A stretch of DNA of 64,000 nucleotides from Chryseobacterium ureilyticum (GTDB lineage Bacteria; Bacteroidota; Bacteroidia; Flavobacteriales; Weeksellaceae): assembly GCF_900156735.1 (NCBI RefSeq), contig NZ_FTOL01000001.1:1357773-1421772 (forward strand). The letters are read 5' to 3'. Numbering within the stretch: position 1 is the first letter of the stretch; each line of letters starts with the position of its first letter. Shown piece by piece: positions 26,197 through 35,900 of this stretch. Both the position numbers and the translations under genes were made by a program. Below the pieces are notes generated by a model. That model was not told the origin of the DNA. It worked only from the letters and a program-made list of their open reading frames with translations, and did no database searches.

Positions 26197-26829
26197 ATGA
26201 AAAATTCAATCATTACAACAGTTATGGTTATTGTACTGGCTGTGACATCATTTTCAAAAGCACAATTTGTGGTAACAGACCCTGCAAATCTGGCATCGGG
26301 TATTCTTAATTCTGCCAATGAGATTGTGCAAACCTCAAATACGGTTTCCAATGTGGTGAAGAACTTCAATGAAGTGAAGAAGGTTTATGAACAGGGAAAA
26401 GAATATTATGACAAGCTCAAAGCAGTAAATAATCTCGTTAAAGATGCCCGAAAAGTTCAGCAGACGGTGTTATTGGTAGGTGATGTTTCTGAAATGTATG
26501 TCAACAATTTCGGAAAAATGCTGAACGATCCGAATTTCAATACACAGGAACTGACTGCTATTGCCAATGGCTATTCCACTTTACTTAATGAAAGTACAGA
26601 ACTGCTTAAAGAATTAAAGCAGATTGTGACCTCGACTAACCTATCATTGAATGATAAAGAAAGAATGGATGTTATTGACCGGGTATATAAAGAGGTGAAG
26701 GACTATCACAATCTGGTAAGGTATTATACCAACAAAAATATCTCTGTTAGCTACCTACGTGCTAAAAAACAGAATAATACCCAAAGGATATTAAATCTTT
26801 ATGGAACCGTAAATCAAAAATACTGGTAA
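26197..26829 (+). CDS. traI: TraI, DUF4141 (VirB5/TrbJ-like)
   Basis: A 210-residue secreted protein. The signal peptide is about 23 residues (ITTVMVIVLAVTSFSKAQF), and the mature part is helical with coiled-coil character (NTVSNVVKNFNEVKKVYEQG; LNESTELLKELKQIV). Proteins of this kind act in the periplasm as minor pilus or channel components. It starts 21 bases after traG and is followed one base later by traJ. Confidence 0.88.
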   Translation: MKNSIITTVMVIVLAVTSFSKAQFVVTDPANLASGILNSANEIVQTSNTVSNVVKNFNEVKKVYEQGKEYYDKLKAVNNLVKDARKVQQTVLLVGDVSEMYVNNFGKMLNDPNFNTQELTAIANGYSTLLNESTELLKELKQIVTSTNLSLNDKERMDVIDRVYKEVKDYHNLVRYYTNKNISVSYLRAKKQNNTQRILNLYGTVNQKYW

Positions 26830-26830
26830 G

Positions 26831-27823
26831 ATGGAGTCTAATAATTTACATGAAGTACTTCGTTCAGTATATGACGAAATGATGCCGATGTGTGCTGATA
26901 TGGCAGCAGTTGCTAAAGGTGTGGCAGGACTGGGAGCTCTCTTCTATGTATCCCTAAAGGTTTGGCAGGCTCTAAGCCGTGCTGAGCCGATTGATTTGTT
27001 TCCTATGCTCAGACCGTTTGCCATCGGTATCTGTATTATGTTCTTTTCCACGCTTGTTCTTGGCAGTATCAATGGGGTTTTAAGCCCTGTTATTCAGGGA
27101 AGTCATTCGATGTTGGAAAACCAGGTGCTGGATCTCAATGAGCTGCAACAGAAAAAAGACCTACTGGAAAGAGAGGCGATGCTTCGCAACCCTGAAATGG
27201 CTTACCTTATTTCAGATGAAGAGTTTGATAAAAAACTGGAAGAATTAGGCTGGTCCCCATCCGATCTGGTTACTATGTCAGGAATGTATATAGAGCGAGA
27301 AATGTATGCCATTAAAAAAGAAATCAGGGATGGTTTCAGAGAGTTTCTGGAAATACTCTTTCAGGCTGCGGCTCTGGTCATCGATACAATCCGAACCTTC
27401 TTTCTCATTGTATTGTCTATTCTCGGACCTATTGCATTTGCCATATCGGTATGGGATGGCTTTCAGTCTACCCTAACGCAATGGCTGACCCGATATATCA
27501 GTGTGTATTTATGGCTTCCTGTTGCAGATATGTTCAGTGCTATCCTTGCAAAGATACAGGCGTTGATTATTGAAAAAGACATTGAAATGCTTGCTGATCC
27601 CAACTTTATCCCAGATACTTCCAATACCGTTTATATCATCTATATGATCATCGGAATTATCGGATACTTTACTGTTCCAACCGTTACCGGATGGATCATC
27701 CAGGCTGGCGGTGCAGGAAACTTTATGCGTAATGTTACGCAGATAGCTCAAAAATCAGGAAATGTTGCAGGGGCTGCTGCAGGATCGACTGTGGGAAACA
27801 TTTCAGGTAGACTCCTTAAATAA
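26831..27823 (+). CDS. traJ: TraJ polytopic membrane protein (VirB6/TrbL-like)
   Basis: A 330-residue inner-membrane channel protein. Hydrophobic helices are seen near residues 22-40, 60-78 (AIGICIMFFSTLVLGSINGV), 170-210 (TIRTFFLIVLSILGPIAFAI), 220-235 and 270-295. A Gly/Ala-rich tail follows (GNVAGAAAGSTVGNISGRL). It is the core polytopic component, like VirB6. It lies between traI and traK in the CTnDOT order. Confidence 0.9.
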   Translation: MESNNLHEVLRSVYDEMMPMCADMAAVAKGVAGLGALFYVSLKVWQALSRAEPIDLFPMLRPFAIGICIMFFSTLVLGSINGVLSPVIQGSHSMLENQVLDLNELQQKKDLLEREAMLRNPEMAYLISDEEFDKKLEELGWSPSDLVTMSGMYIEREMYAIKKEIRDGFREFLEILFQAAALVIDTIRTFFLIVLSILGPIAFAISVWDGFQSTLTQWLTRYISVYLWLPVADMFSAILAKIQALIIEKDIEMLADPNFIPDTSNTVYIIYMIIGIIGYFTVPTVTGWIIQAGGAGNFMRNVTQIAQKSGNVAGAAAGSTVGNISGRLLK

Positions 27824-27838
27824 TCAAAAAACAAAAAA

Positions 27839-28464
27839 ATGGAATTTAAAATCTTACGAAATATAGAAAACAGCTTTAAGCAGATCAGGCTCTTCACATT
27901 TATTTTTTCCCTTTTGTGCTTTGGAGTTGTCGGAATTGTGGTTTACAAATCCTACAGTTTTGCAGAAGAGCAAAGACAGAAGATTTATGTATTGGACAAT
28001 GGCAAATCCCTAATGGTTGCATTGTCACAGGATATGTCGATCAACAGACCTGTAGAAGCGAGGGAACATGTCAGAAGATTTCATGAATTATTCTTTACGA
28101 TAGCTCCTGATATAAGGATGCGATTGAAAGTAATGTTAAGAGAGCTTTCAATCTGGCCGACCAATCAGCATTTAACTACTATAAAGATCTATCGGAAAAA
28201 GGGTATTACAACAGGATCATCAGCGGAAATATTCAGCAGAGAATTGAGATCGACAGTGTTGTGGGAAATTTCAATAACTATCCTTACGGGATAAAAACAT
28301 TTGCCAAGCAATATATCATCCGATCTAGTAACCTCACTAAAAGAAACCTAGTCACTTACTGCTCCCTCGTCAACTCGGTGCGTTCGGACAGCAATCCACA
28401 GGGATTTACGATTGAAAAATTCAATGTCGTTGAAAATGCAGATATAGAAACCGTTACACGCTAA
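27839..28464 (+). pseudogene. traK: TraK (VirB8-like) with a 2-base frameshift
   Basis: The first 91 codons encode a normal TraK N-terminus with one membrane anchor (FTFIFSLLCFGVVGIVVYKS) and HVRRFHELFFTIAPD. The frame then shifts at 28112-28113, where GATATAAGG stands for an expected GATAAGG (an extra AT). The rest of the protein continues in another frame: AIESNVKRAFNLADQSAF ... GYYNRIISGN ... LVNSVRSDSNPQGFTIEKF, to the stop at 28464. Removing two bases gives exactly 208 codons (207 residues), the usual TraK length. As sequenced, translation gives a 151-residue hybrid ending at 28294. TraK is a periplasmic scaffold needed for transfer. A sequencing error at the ATAT is the main alternative. 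Confidence 0.88.
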
Positions 28465-28472
28465 AGATTGCC

Positions 28473-28703
28473 ATGGAAAAATTCAGAAGAAAAATTGACA
28501 GTTACGTTCATCGATTGGAAAACCGTTGGAATACTTTGCCCCCTAAGCGTCAAAGAATGTTTACAAAATTATTTTTAGCAGTTTACACCCTTATAACAGT
28601 GTTTTCATTGTTTTATATATGGTCAGGAAAAAGCAATTCTTTATCAATACATCACATCGATGGCATTCCAAAAAGTATTACCATTAAAAATGCTGTACCA
28701 TGA
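28473..28703 (+). CDS. traL: TraL small membrane protein
   Basis: A 76-residue protein with a basic N-terminus (RLENRWNTLPPKRQRM) and one membrane helix (LFLAVYTLITVFSLFYIW). This matches the short TraL proteins found between traK and traM in such elements. The role is unknown. The gene overlaps the traM start by four bases (ATGA). Confidence 0.8.
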   Translation: MEKFRRKIDSYVHRLENRWNTLPPKRQRMFTKLFLAVYTLITVFSLFYIWSGKSNSLSIHHIDGIPKSITIKNAVP

Positions 28704-30007
28704 ATTCAGAAAACAGAAACAATATCAGAATTACAGAAGGAAGATCTCCCGTTGATATGAAAGAGCAACATCTAAGACCGATTGAAAGATTGGAAAAGTT
28801 CAAAAAACCTTTGATCTATTTTCTTATGGTCATTTCCTGCGTAGCAAGTATGTATTTAATTTTTAAACCTAAAGATGAAAATCTGATGGCAGAGAATATA
28901 GGATTTAACACTGCAGTGCCGCAGGCTGCTGATGACAAACTACAATCAGATAAGCAGAAAGCTTATGAGCAGCAGTTATTGGAGCAAAAGGATGAAGAAA
29001 AAAGAAATGCTTTGACTTCTTTATCCGATTACTGGACAGATTCCAATCTTAGCCACTCTATTAATGATCAATCATCTGTACCGATTAGTACTACCAAGGT
29101 AATTCAAACCGATCAAAACGCATTGGTTAGTTACAAGAGTGCACAACAGACTTTAGGGAACTTCTACAGCAGGGATAATACAGAAGTAGATCATCTGAGA
29201 AGAGAAATTTCAAGATTAAAAAGTGAGATCGTTCAAAATACAGCAGAGCCTAAGAATACTACATTAGAAGATCAGCTGCAACTGATGGAAAAATCTTACC
29301 AGATGGCTGCCAAGTATCTGCCTTCACCTAAACTTCAGGAGCAGGCTCACACTAAAGGAACTACAGACAATAAAGAATCTGATGAAAAGATTAACCTTGT
29401 TGCAGTAAAATCTATACAACATGGTGTTGTTTCAAGTTTGCACCGAGAGCTTTCTGACAGCGTTTTTATGGCAACATTGAACCACAAGCGATTTAATGGT
29501 TTGCAGACAGATCTTAAAAATACGGTTCCGGAAAATAAAAACAGTATCAGAGCCATAATTCATGAAACAAAAACGGTGATTGCAGAAACCACCGTTTCGC
29601 TTAGACTCACTGAGTCAATGCAACTTGGAAAATCAGTACTGCCTTCCGGTACTATTGTAAGAGCCCTCGGCAAGTTTGAAGGTGGAAGATTGTTTCTAAA
29701 GATATCCAGCATTGAATATCAAGGCAGCATCAATCCTGTTGATATCGATATTTATGATAATGACGGACAGATTGGGCTGTACATCCCCTATTCACCTGAA
29801 CAAAATGCGGTAAAAGATATCGCAGCGAATATGAGTCAGAATTCGGGAACCAATATCATGATGACTCAGTCTGCCGAACAGCAGGTAGCCGCAAATCTTA
29901 GCAGAGGTCTGATTCAGGGTATTTCGGGATATTTTCAGAAAAAGATCACCACACCGAAAGTTACTGTAAAAGCAGGTCATCAGGTGTTCTTAGTCTCAAA
30001 GAAATAA
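28700..30007 (+). CDS. traM: TraM (VirB10-like)
   Basis: A 435-residue protein anchored by one N-terminal helix (PLIYFLMVISCVASMYLIF, about residues 36-54). It has a long periplasmic linker rich in Gln, Lys and Asp with coiled-coil character (HLRREISRLKSEIVQ). The conserved C-terminal beta-barrel-like domain runs from residue about 280 (IRAIIHETKTVIAETTVSLR; LPSGTIVRALGKFEGGRLFL) to VKAGHQVFLVSKK. VirB10-like proteins span the envelope and sense energy from the ATPases. Confidence 0.9.
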   Translation: MNSENRNNIRITEGRSPVDMKEQHLRPIERLEKFKKPLIYFLMVISCVASMYLIFKPKDENLMAENIGFNTAVPQAADDKLQSDKQKAYEQQLLEQKDEEKRNALTSLSDYWTDSNLSHSINDQSSVPISTTKVIQTDQNALVSYKSAQQTLGNFYSRDNTEVDHLRREISRLKSEIVQNTAEPKNTTLEDQLQLMEKSYQMAAKYLPSPKLQEQAHTKGTTDNKESDEKINLVAVKSIQHGVVSSLHRELSDSVFMATLNHKRFNGLQTDLKNTVPENKNSIRAIIHETKTVIAETTVSLRLTESMQLGKSVLPSGTIVRALGKFEGGRLFLKISSIEYQGSINPVDIDIYDNDGQIGLYIPYSPEQNAVKDIAANMSQNSGTNIMMTQSAEQQVAANLSRGLIQGISGYFQKKITTPKVTVKAGHQVFLVSKK

Positions 30008-30031
30008 TTTAATTAATACAATTACAAAGCA

Positions 30032-30931
30032 ATGAAATTACAATACAATATATTTTTCACATTGGTTTTTATCCTGCTGATGATCAGCAGGGTAAAATCC
30101 CAGGAAAGTCCGGGGTTCGCTTCATTAAATGAAGCTAGGCTGGAACCGTTTAAAATGGAAGTCACCTACAACAAAACGAGCCACATTCTATTCCCCTCAC
30201 CTATTCGGTATGTGGACTTAGGTAGTGAGAATCTCATCGCCAACAAAGCTGGAGATATAGCAAATGTCCTTAGAGTAAAATCATCAGTAAGAGACTTTGA
30301 AGAGGAAACTAATTTTTCTGTAGTTACAGAAGATGGCAAGTTTTACAGTTTTGATGTCTTTTACAGCAGATATCCTGATACGGTTAGCTATGATCTCTTA
30401 CAATTTAAAAGAGCAAAAGAAAAGCAATACAGCGCGGATGTCCTGTTTGAAGAACTTGATGGTGATTCGTCGTCGCTCACTGAATTAATGATAAAAACAC
30501 TGTATGGAATTCCCAAAAGAACAATCAGACATATTGGTTCGAAAAGTTTTGGAATTCAATTTTCTCTCAAGTCTCTTTATGTTCGTGAAGAAAAGTTTTA
30601 TTTTATAATACAGATAAAAAATAAAAGCAATCTTTCTTACCATATCGATTTTGTCAACTTTAAGATCGTAGATAAAAAGAATCTTAAACGTACGGTTATC
30701 CAGGAAAAAATACTATCACCTCTTAGAACCTATCCCATGCTTTCGCCAGTAAACTATCGATCTACCAGTGAATTTCTCTTCCTTCTGAATCAGTTTACCC
30801 TTTTAGAAGATCAGGTTTTGGAAATTGAGTTAATGGAAAAAGATGGTGGACGTTATCAGAAGATTCAGATTGTGAATTCTGATCTGGTTCATGCGAAAAT
30901 AGTTGATGATATACATTTAAAATTAAAATAA
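30032..30931 (+). CDS. traN: TraN, DUF4138 (VirB9-like)
   Basis: A 299-residue secreted protein with an N-terminal signal (YNIFFTLVFILLMISRVKSQ) and a beta-rich mature part (TYNKTSHILFPSPIRYVDLG; DEEFL-like strands to the end). TraN forms the outer-membrane side of the transfer channel with TraM. The start is 24 bases after traM, and the stop is one base before traO begins. The frame is intact and of normal length. Confidence 0.9.
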   Translation: MKLQYNIFFTLVFILLMISRVKSQESPGFASLNEARLEPFKMEVTYNKTSHILFPSPIRYVDLGSENLIANKAGDIANVLRVKSSVRDFEEETNFSVVTEDGKFYSFDVFYSRYPDTVSYDLLQFKRAKEKQYSADVLFEELDGDSSSLTELMIKTLYGIPKRTIRHIGSKSFGIQFSLKSLYVREEKFYFIIQIKNKSNLSYHIDFVNFKIVDKKNLKRTVIQEKILSPLRTYPMLSPVNYRSTSEFLFLLNQFTLLEDQVLEIELMEKDGGRYQKIQIVNSDLVHAKIVDDIHLKLK

Positions 30932-30932
30932 G

Positions 30933-31124
30933 ATGAAAAGTATATTAATAACTATAATGGTTTTTTATCTCAGTTGCAATGTTTATGGACAAAGAATACT
31001 CCCTAAGCAAAAAAGTATAGAAATTAATTCAAGCCTTTTTATTAAAAAGGATTCAGAAAGCTATTTTTCTCTACTTTACAGTTTGGAATACAATAAAAAT
31101 TTAGTATCCTGCCTTTTAGAGTAA
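30933..31124 (+). pseudogene. traO: TraO, truncated to the N-terminal 63 codons
   Basis: The product starts like TraO, with a signal peptide (ILITIMVFYLSCNVYGQ) and the conserved RILPKQKSIEIN segment, followed by YFSLLYSLEYNKN. It then stops at residue 63, whereas intact TraO proteins are close to 190 residues with a beta-barrel C-terminus. No continuation was found in any frame before the T9SS gene at 31310, and no traP or traQ follows. The 3' end of the tra operon appears to have been deleted, with the RHS cassette now adjoining the break. Confidence 0.75.
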
Positions 31125-31309
31125 TTAAACAATATTGCTTTTTTTTATTTAATAATTTAGCTTTACAAAACGCTTGATAGATTGTTGGTAATTTCAAATC
31201 ATTTAATGTGATAATATTCATGCTACCAATAATCGATAAACCTTTTTAACATGTAATAAAAGAAATAGTTTTGCACTGAACTATATACTAACTCAAAAAT
31301 TACACGGGA

Positions 31310-32938
31310 GTGAGAAGAATTTATCTCAGTGCATTTTTCTTATGCACATTCTTGAGCGTCTCTGCCCAAGAAGTTGTATGGCAGAAAGACATCAAATCCT
31401 CTACTCAGGATTTTCTAAGCCAAATTACGACGACGATCGATCAGCAATATCTAATTACTGGAAGTTCTATACAGTCTGGAAAAGGAAAGCAAGAAAAGGA
31501 AAATAAACAAAACAACGGTTATGATTTTCATTTGGTAAAATTGAATCAACAGGGTGAAGAAGTCTGGGAAAAATATTTTTCCGGAGAGAATCACGATTAT
31601 TTATCAGCTACTGTTACCACCCAGGAAGGCGGATTCCTACTGGGTGGAACTTCTTATTCTGGTAAAGGTTTGGATAAAAAAGAAGACTCTAAAGGAGGTT
31701 CAGACATCTGGCTCATTAGGATCAACGAATATGGGGATGAATTATGGCAAAAGACACTCGGTACTAGCTCTGATGAAGAAGCAAAATCAGTAATTCAAAC
31801 CACAGATTTAGGATTTTTTGTAGCCGGAAATGTTCACAATTCATCCAAAGGTTACGGTTCTAAAGATGTGTGGATAAATAGACTGGATAAAGAAGGAAAA
31901 GAATTATCACAACTTATTTTAGGAGGAAAAGGAATCGATGAAGTGGAGAAAATGATCCCAACGAAAGATGGTGGAGCATTACTGGGTATTTATTCCAGAA
32001 GCTCTGAGATTCGTGATTCCGGTTCCGGGGTTAGAAATCCTGAAACTAAATTTTCAAGCAACCAAAATCCTGCATCTTCAACTATTAGCCAACTACCAAA
32101 AGCCAGCAGTAACTTCGGTGAAGGCGACTATTGGGTTGTAAAGCTTGACAAAAACGCAAAAATAGAATGGGAAAAAAATTACGGAGGGAAAGGTGATGAT
32201 CATATCAGAACTCTAGCATTGACTTCAACAGGTTTTATCATTGGTGGAGAATCTAGGTCCGAAAGATCCGGAAACAAAACAGTAGGAATCGAAGAAGGAA
32301 CAGATCTTTGGCTGATTTCTTTAAATGAAAGAGGCGACGAACAATGGCAAAAATCTTACAACTTTAAAAACCGAGATGTCTTGATGGGAATAAGTGTTAT
32401 TCATTCTGCTGATGATAAATCTTCAAAAGGGATATTACTTGGAGGTTATACACAAGCTGAAGGAAGAATAGAAACAAATGATGAAACTTTCTGGTTGTTA
32501 TATCTTGATGGAAATGGTAATGAACAATGGCGCAAACACGTTAACGGAGAATCCCGAAAAAGAGAAGAAAGACTTTCAGATCTGAAATTAAATAGGGACG
32601 GCTCTATTGTTCTGGTCGGGACCAGTACACAAAAATTAGGCAAAGAAAACTGGAAGATTGTAAAACTTGGTGACAAACAGGTAAATGACCTGATTGAAAA
32701 ATACGATATCAAAATTTATCCAAACCCAGTCACAGATTATGTTTATGTAGAAATTGGTTTTGACTTTAATGAAGCTAATATTCTATTGTATGATATGAGT
32801 GGAAAGCAGCTTCAAAGTTTTAAAACGAAAAATAATGTATATAAGATCAATACACAGTCTTTGGTACAAGGAGCTTACCTGATAACCATCAAAACAGATA
32901 ATAATAAAACCGCAAATGCAAAACTAATAAAGAAATAA
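31310..32938 (+). CDS. T9SS type A sorting-domain protein with ~60-residue beta repeats
   Basis: A 542-residue exported protein. It starts with GTG after a purine-rich site (ACGGGAG), followed by a signal peptide (YLSAFFLCTFLSVSAQ). The body has about six repeats of 55-65 residues with the pattern DGG..l.G.s.S..G....D.W..kld..G...W.k..gG (for example GGSDIWLIRINEYGDELWQK and EGTDLWLISLNERGDEQWQK), suggesting a beta-propeller. A type A sorting domain ends it, from KIYPNPVTDYVYVEIG to TANAKLIKK. It should be exported by the type IX system to the cell surface. It precedes the two RHS genes by 10 bases, so it is likely part of the same operon and may anchor or deliver them. It is not a tra gene. 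Confidence 0.85.
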   Translation: MRRIYLSAFFLCTFLSVSAQEVVWQKDIKSSTQDFLSQITTTIDQQYLITGSSIQSGKGKQEKENKQNNGYDFHLVKLNQQGEEVWEKYFSGENHDYLSATVTTQEGGFLLGGTSYSGKGLDKKEDSKGGSDIWLIRINEYGDELWQKTLGTSSDEEAKSVIQTTDLGFFVAGNVHNSSKGYGSKDVWINRLDKEGKELSQLILGGKGIDEVEKMIPTKDGGALLGIYSRSSEIRDSGSGVRNPETKFSSNQNPASSTISQLPKASSNFGEGDYWVVKLDKNAKIEWEKNYGGKGDDHIRTLALTSTGFIIGGESRSERSGNKTVGIEEGTDLWLISLNERGDEQWQKSYNFKNRDVLMGISVIHSADDKSSKGILLGGYTQAEGRIETNDETFWLLYLDGNGNEQWRKHVNGESRKREERLSDLKLNRDGSIVLVGTSTQKLGKENWKIVKLGDKQVNDLIEKYDIKIYPNPVTDYVYVEIGFDFNEANILLYDMSGKQLQSFKTKNNVYKINTQSLVQGAYLITIKTDNNKTANAKLIKK

Positions 32939-32948
32939 AAGATTAACT

Positions 32949-35900
32949 ATGAAGAGAAAAATACTTTATTTAGTTCCTGCTTTATATTTAAATACAGCAG
33001 CAAGCCTATTATATGGACAAACACTCTGGAGAAATCCTGCAATACAAGATATTCAAAACATCCAAGTCAACAAACCGGAAATAGGAAAGTTAAACGATTT
33101 AACGGTTTCCGATGACAATGTTAATTTAAGTACTGGTGAACTATCACCCAATATTGGTTTAACCGAAATTAAGACTAAGTCATTAATTGATCCTATCATT
33201 TTATCATATAAAAATGGTAAGGGAATTAGAGTAAATGATATATCTAGTGATATTGGATTGGGCTGGGACATAGGAGCTGGAGGATCAATTACAAGAAAAG
33301 TAAATGGTTTCCCAGATGATGTAACTATATATATAAATCCCACCATTGGTGTGGAAGCAACTAATCCAAGATACAGAAAAAATTATCCAAAATTTATTAA
33401 TGGGTGGCTAGACTACGCAAATTGGGCACCTATAAAAAAACCAAAAATTCCATATTTATTTCCTGGAACACCTTCAAATAACGAGGCACTGGGAGGTGCT
33501 ATTCAGAGATTTGCTCAAAAAATTATTAATAAACAGTATGGTGATGGTAATGACTGGTTTAGATTTCTTTTTGCACAAGGGACATCCGAACTTTCTGGTT
33601 ATTTAGGAGGATCAGGATTTCCGATGGGTGGAGGCTTGACCATAGCTGATCTGGGCTCGATGTCCAGTATGGGATGGACATACATAGATGTTGACGGTGA
33701 ACCCGATGAGTTTTACTTTAATTTCGGAAAATATTCAGGAAAATTTGTATTTGATGGAAATAGAGCACCTGTGACAATTCCTCATATTCCGGGTTTAAAA
33801 ATTGAATCTCCTTTTAACTCAGATCCTAATACGTGGTTATTTACAACTCCTGAAGGGACAAAGTATTACTTTTCTCACACACCTGAATATACCGAAACTT
33901 TATATAGTGAAACTAACGCTGCACCCTCATATGATGATTGGATGGGAAAAACTCCAGAAATTAATGAAGGTGTCAGTGGGAACGAATATATTTCGAAATG
34001 GTTTTTGAGTAAGGTAGTGGCTGTTAATGGAGATACTATTGACTATAACTATGAACAAATGCCCGACCTACTTTATAGTGAAAAATCTGAAATAAAAGAA
34101 GTTTTTAAACCAAGTGTGGGAAGTACTAAAACCCCTCCAGCATATTTTATAAATTCAGGTGACAAAGGGTTTTATGAAAGAGTACTGGATAGAACCACCC
34201 AAATTAGAATTAAGGGTCCCAAGAGACTTTCCTTGATAAAAACATCTGATAATAATACGATTAAGTTTGAATATAATGGACTAACAAGAGAAGATATTGA
34301 TCAGTCTCAAACATCCCCATCAGATAAAAGAAGAACTTTGTCTTCAATAAAAAAATTTGATTTTAACAGTAAGCTTATCGAGAAGCTTGATTTCAACCAA
34401 AGTTATTTTAGCTCACAATGCCCTACTTATGATTGTAAAAGACTTAAATTGGATAACGTAAGAAGAATTGGAGCTGACGAGTCTACAATTTCGGCAATCA
34501 CATCTTTTCAATACTTTGACGAAAGTCTTCCTCAACGAAATAACTTCCATCAAGATTATTGGGGATACTATAACAACAACAATAGAAATACTTTAATTCC
34601 TAAAGTTTATACCATGGGAGCTATGTACGACTATCCCGGAGCAGATAGAACTCCTAGTGAAGAAAAAGCAAAAGCAAGTATGCTAAAAAAAATTGTTTAC
34701 CCAACAAAAGGGAGTGTAGAATATGAATATGAATTGAACGATTTTGGAACTGATTTTGAATTTCCCACCAACCCAGTTACCAATAATAAAACCGGAGGTC
34801 TTAGAATAAAAAAAATTTCTAAAAGAGAAAGTGAAAATGTTGCTCCAATTGTACAATCTTTTACTTATAAATTATCCAATGGTAAGAGCAGTGGGGAACT
34901 TCCTGAATTATTGAGAACCTCTACTTCACAAGAAGACAATAATGGAGCTGGGCGAATGTTTGAAAGACAAAAAATTGTTGTCAATGAAGATACTGGACAA
35001 ACCAGTGTTTATATTATGATTTATAGTACTCCTAAGTATTTATTTACTGATGATTTATTAAGGTATTCGAGAGTAGTTGTTGATACTGAAGGAAAAGGAT
35101 CAACCGAGTATTTATTAAGTTCCTTTAATACAGATCCGGATTATAAGACAATAAATTATAAATGGTCCAGAGAAAGTGGCAAAGGTTTTAGGATGATCCC
35201 CCAATTTATGTTAGAGACCGGTTATATTTATAATATATTTAACCATCCTACTATACATACTCCTGATAAAAGTTATGCAAGAGGATTAGTATTAAGTAAG
35301 ATAGAAAAGGATAGTTCAGGAAAAACTCTTAGGGAAACAATAAATAAACACAATATGAATCCTACGGGTTATAGTCCTAAGCAAATATTTGGGGTTGGCA
35401 CTTCATCAATAGACTCATTTCTCGTGGAAGACTCTGATATCCAAAGCATGGATTTTGTATTAAGTTTTTATAAAAGTGATTATGTATACTTAGAATCGAC
35501 AAAAGTTAATGATTATTCAGGCAACAACTCTATTGTAAATAGTGAAAGTAATAATTACAATAATTTTTGCCTCTTACAAAATAAAAACACTTTATTTTCA
35601 AATAATGATTTACTTGAAGTAAGGTATAAATACGCTTATGATAAATCAGTTCAAAAATTGATTGATGCCAATATTATTAATCTTCCTATTGAAACTGAAG
35701 CTAGCAAAAATGGAAAGTTAATCAGCAAATCCGAAATAAAATATGATAATGCTATAAATATCTATCCAAGTTCTATTCTTTCTTATAATTTCTTAGATAA
35801 TACAGCAAGAACAGATATTAGCTACGATCTATATGATGATAAAGGAAATCTATTGCAATATACAACAAAGGGAAATCAACCGGTTACAATTATTTGGGGA

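Noticed and set aside
27839..28464. Programmed frameshifting in traK
   Set aside because: The site GATATAAGG has no slippery heptamer, and the usual TraK is encoded in one frame; an insertion or sequencing error is simpler.
31554..31793. 79-residue ORF within the T9SS gene
   Set aside because: Out-of-frame shadow of the repeat protein.
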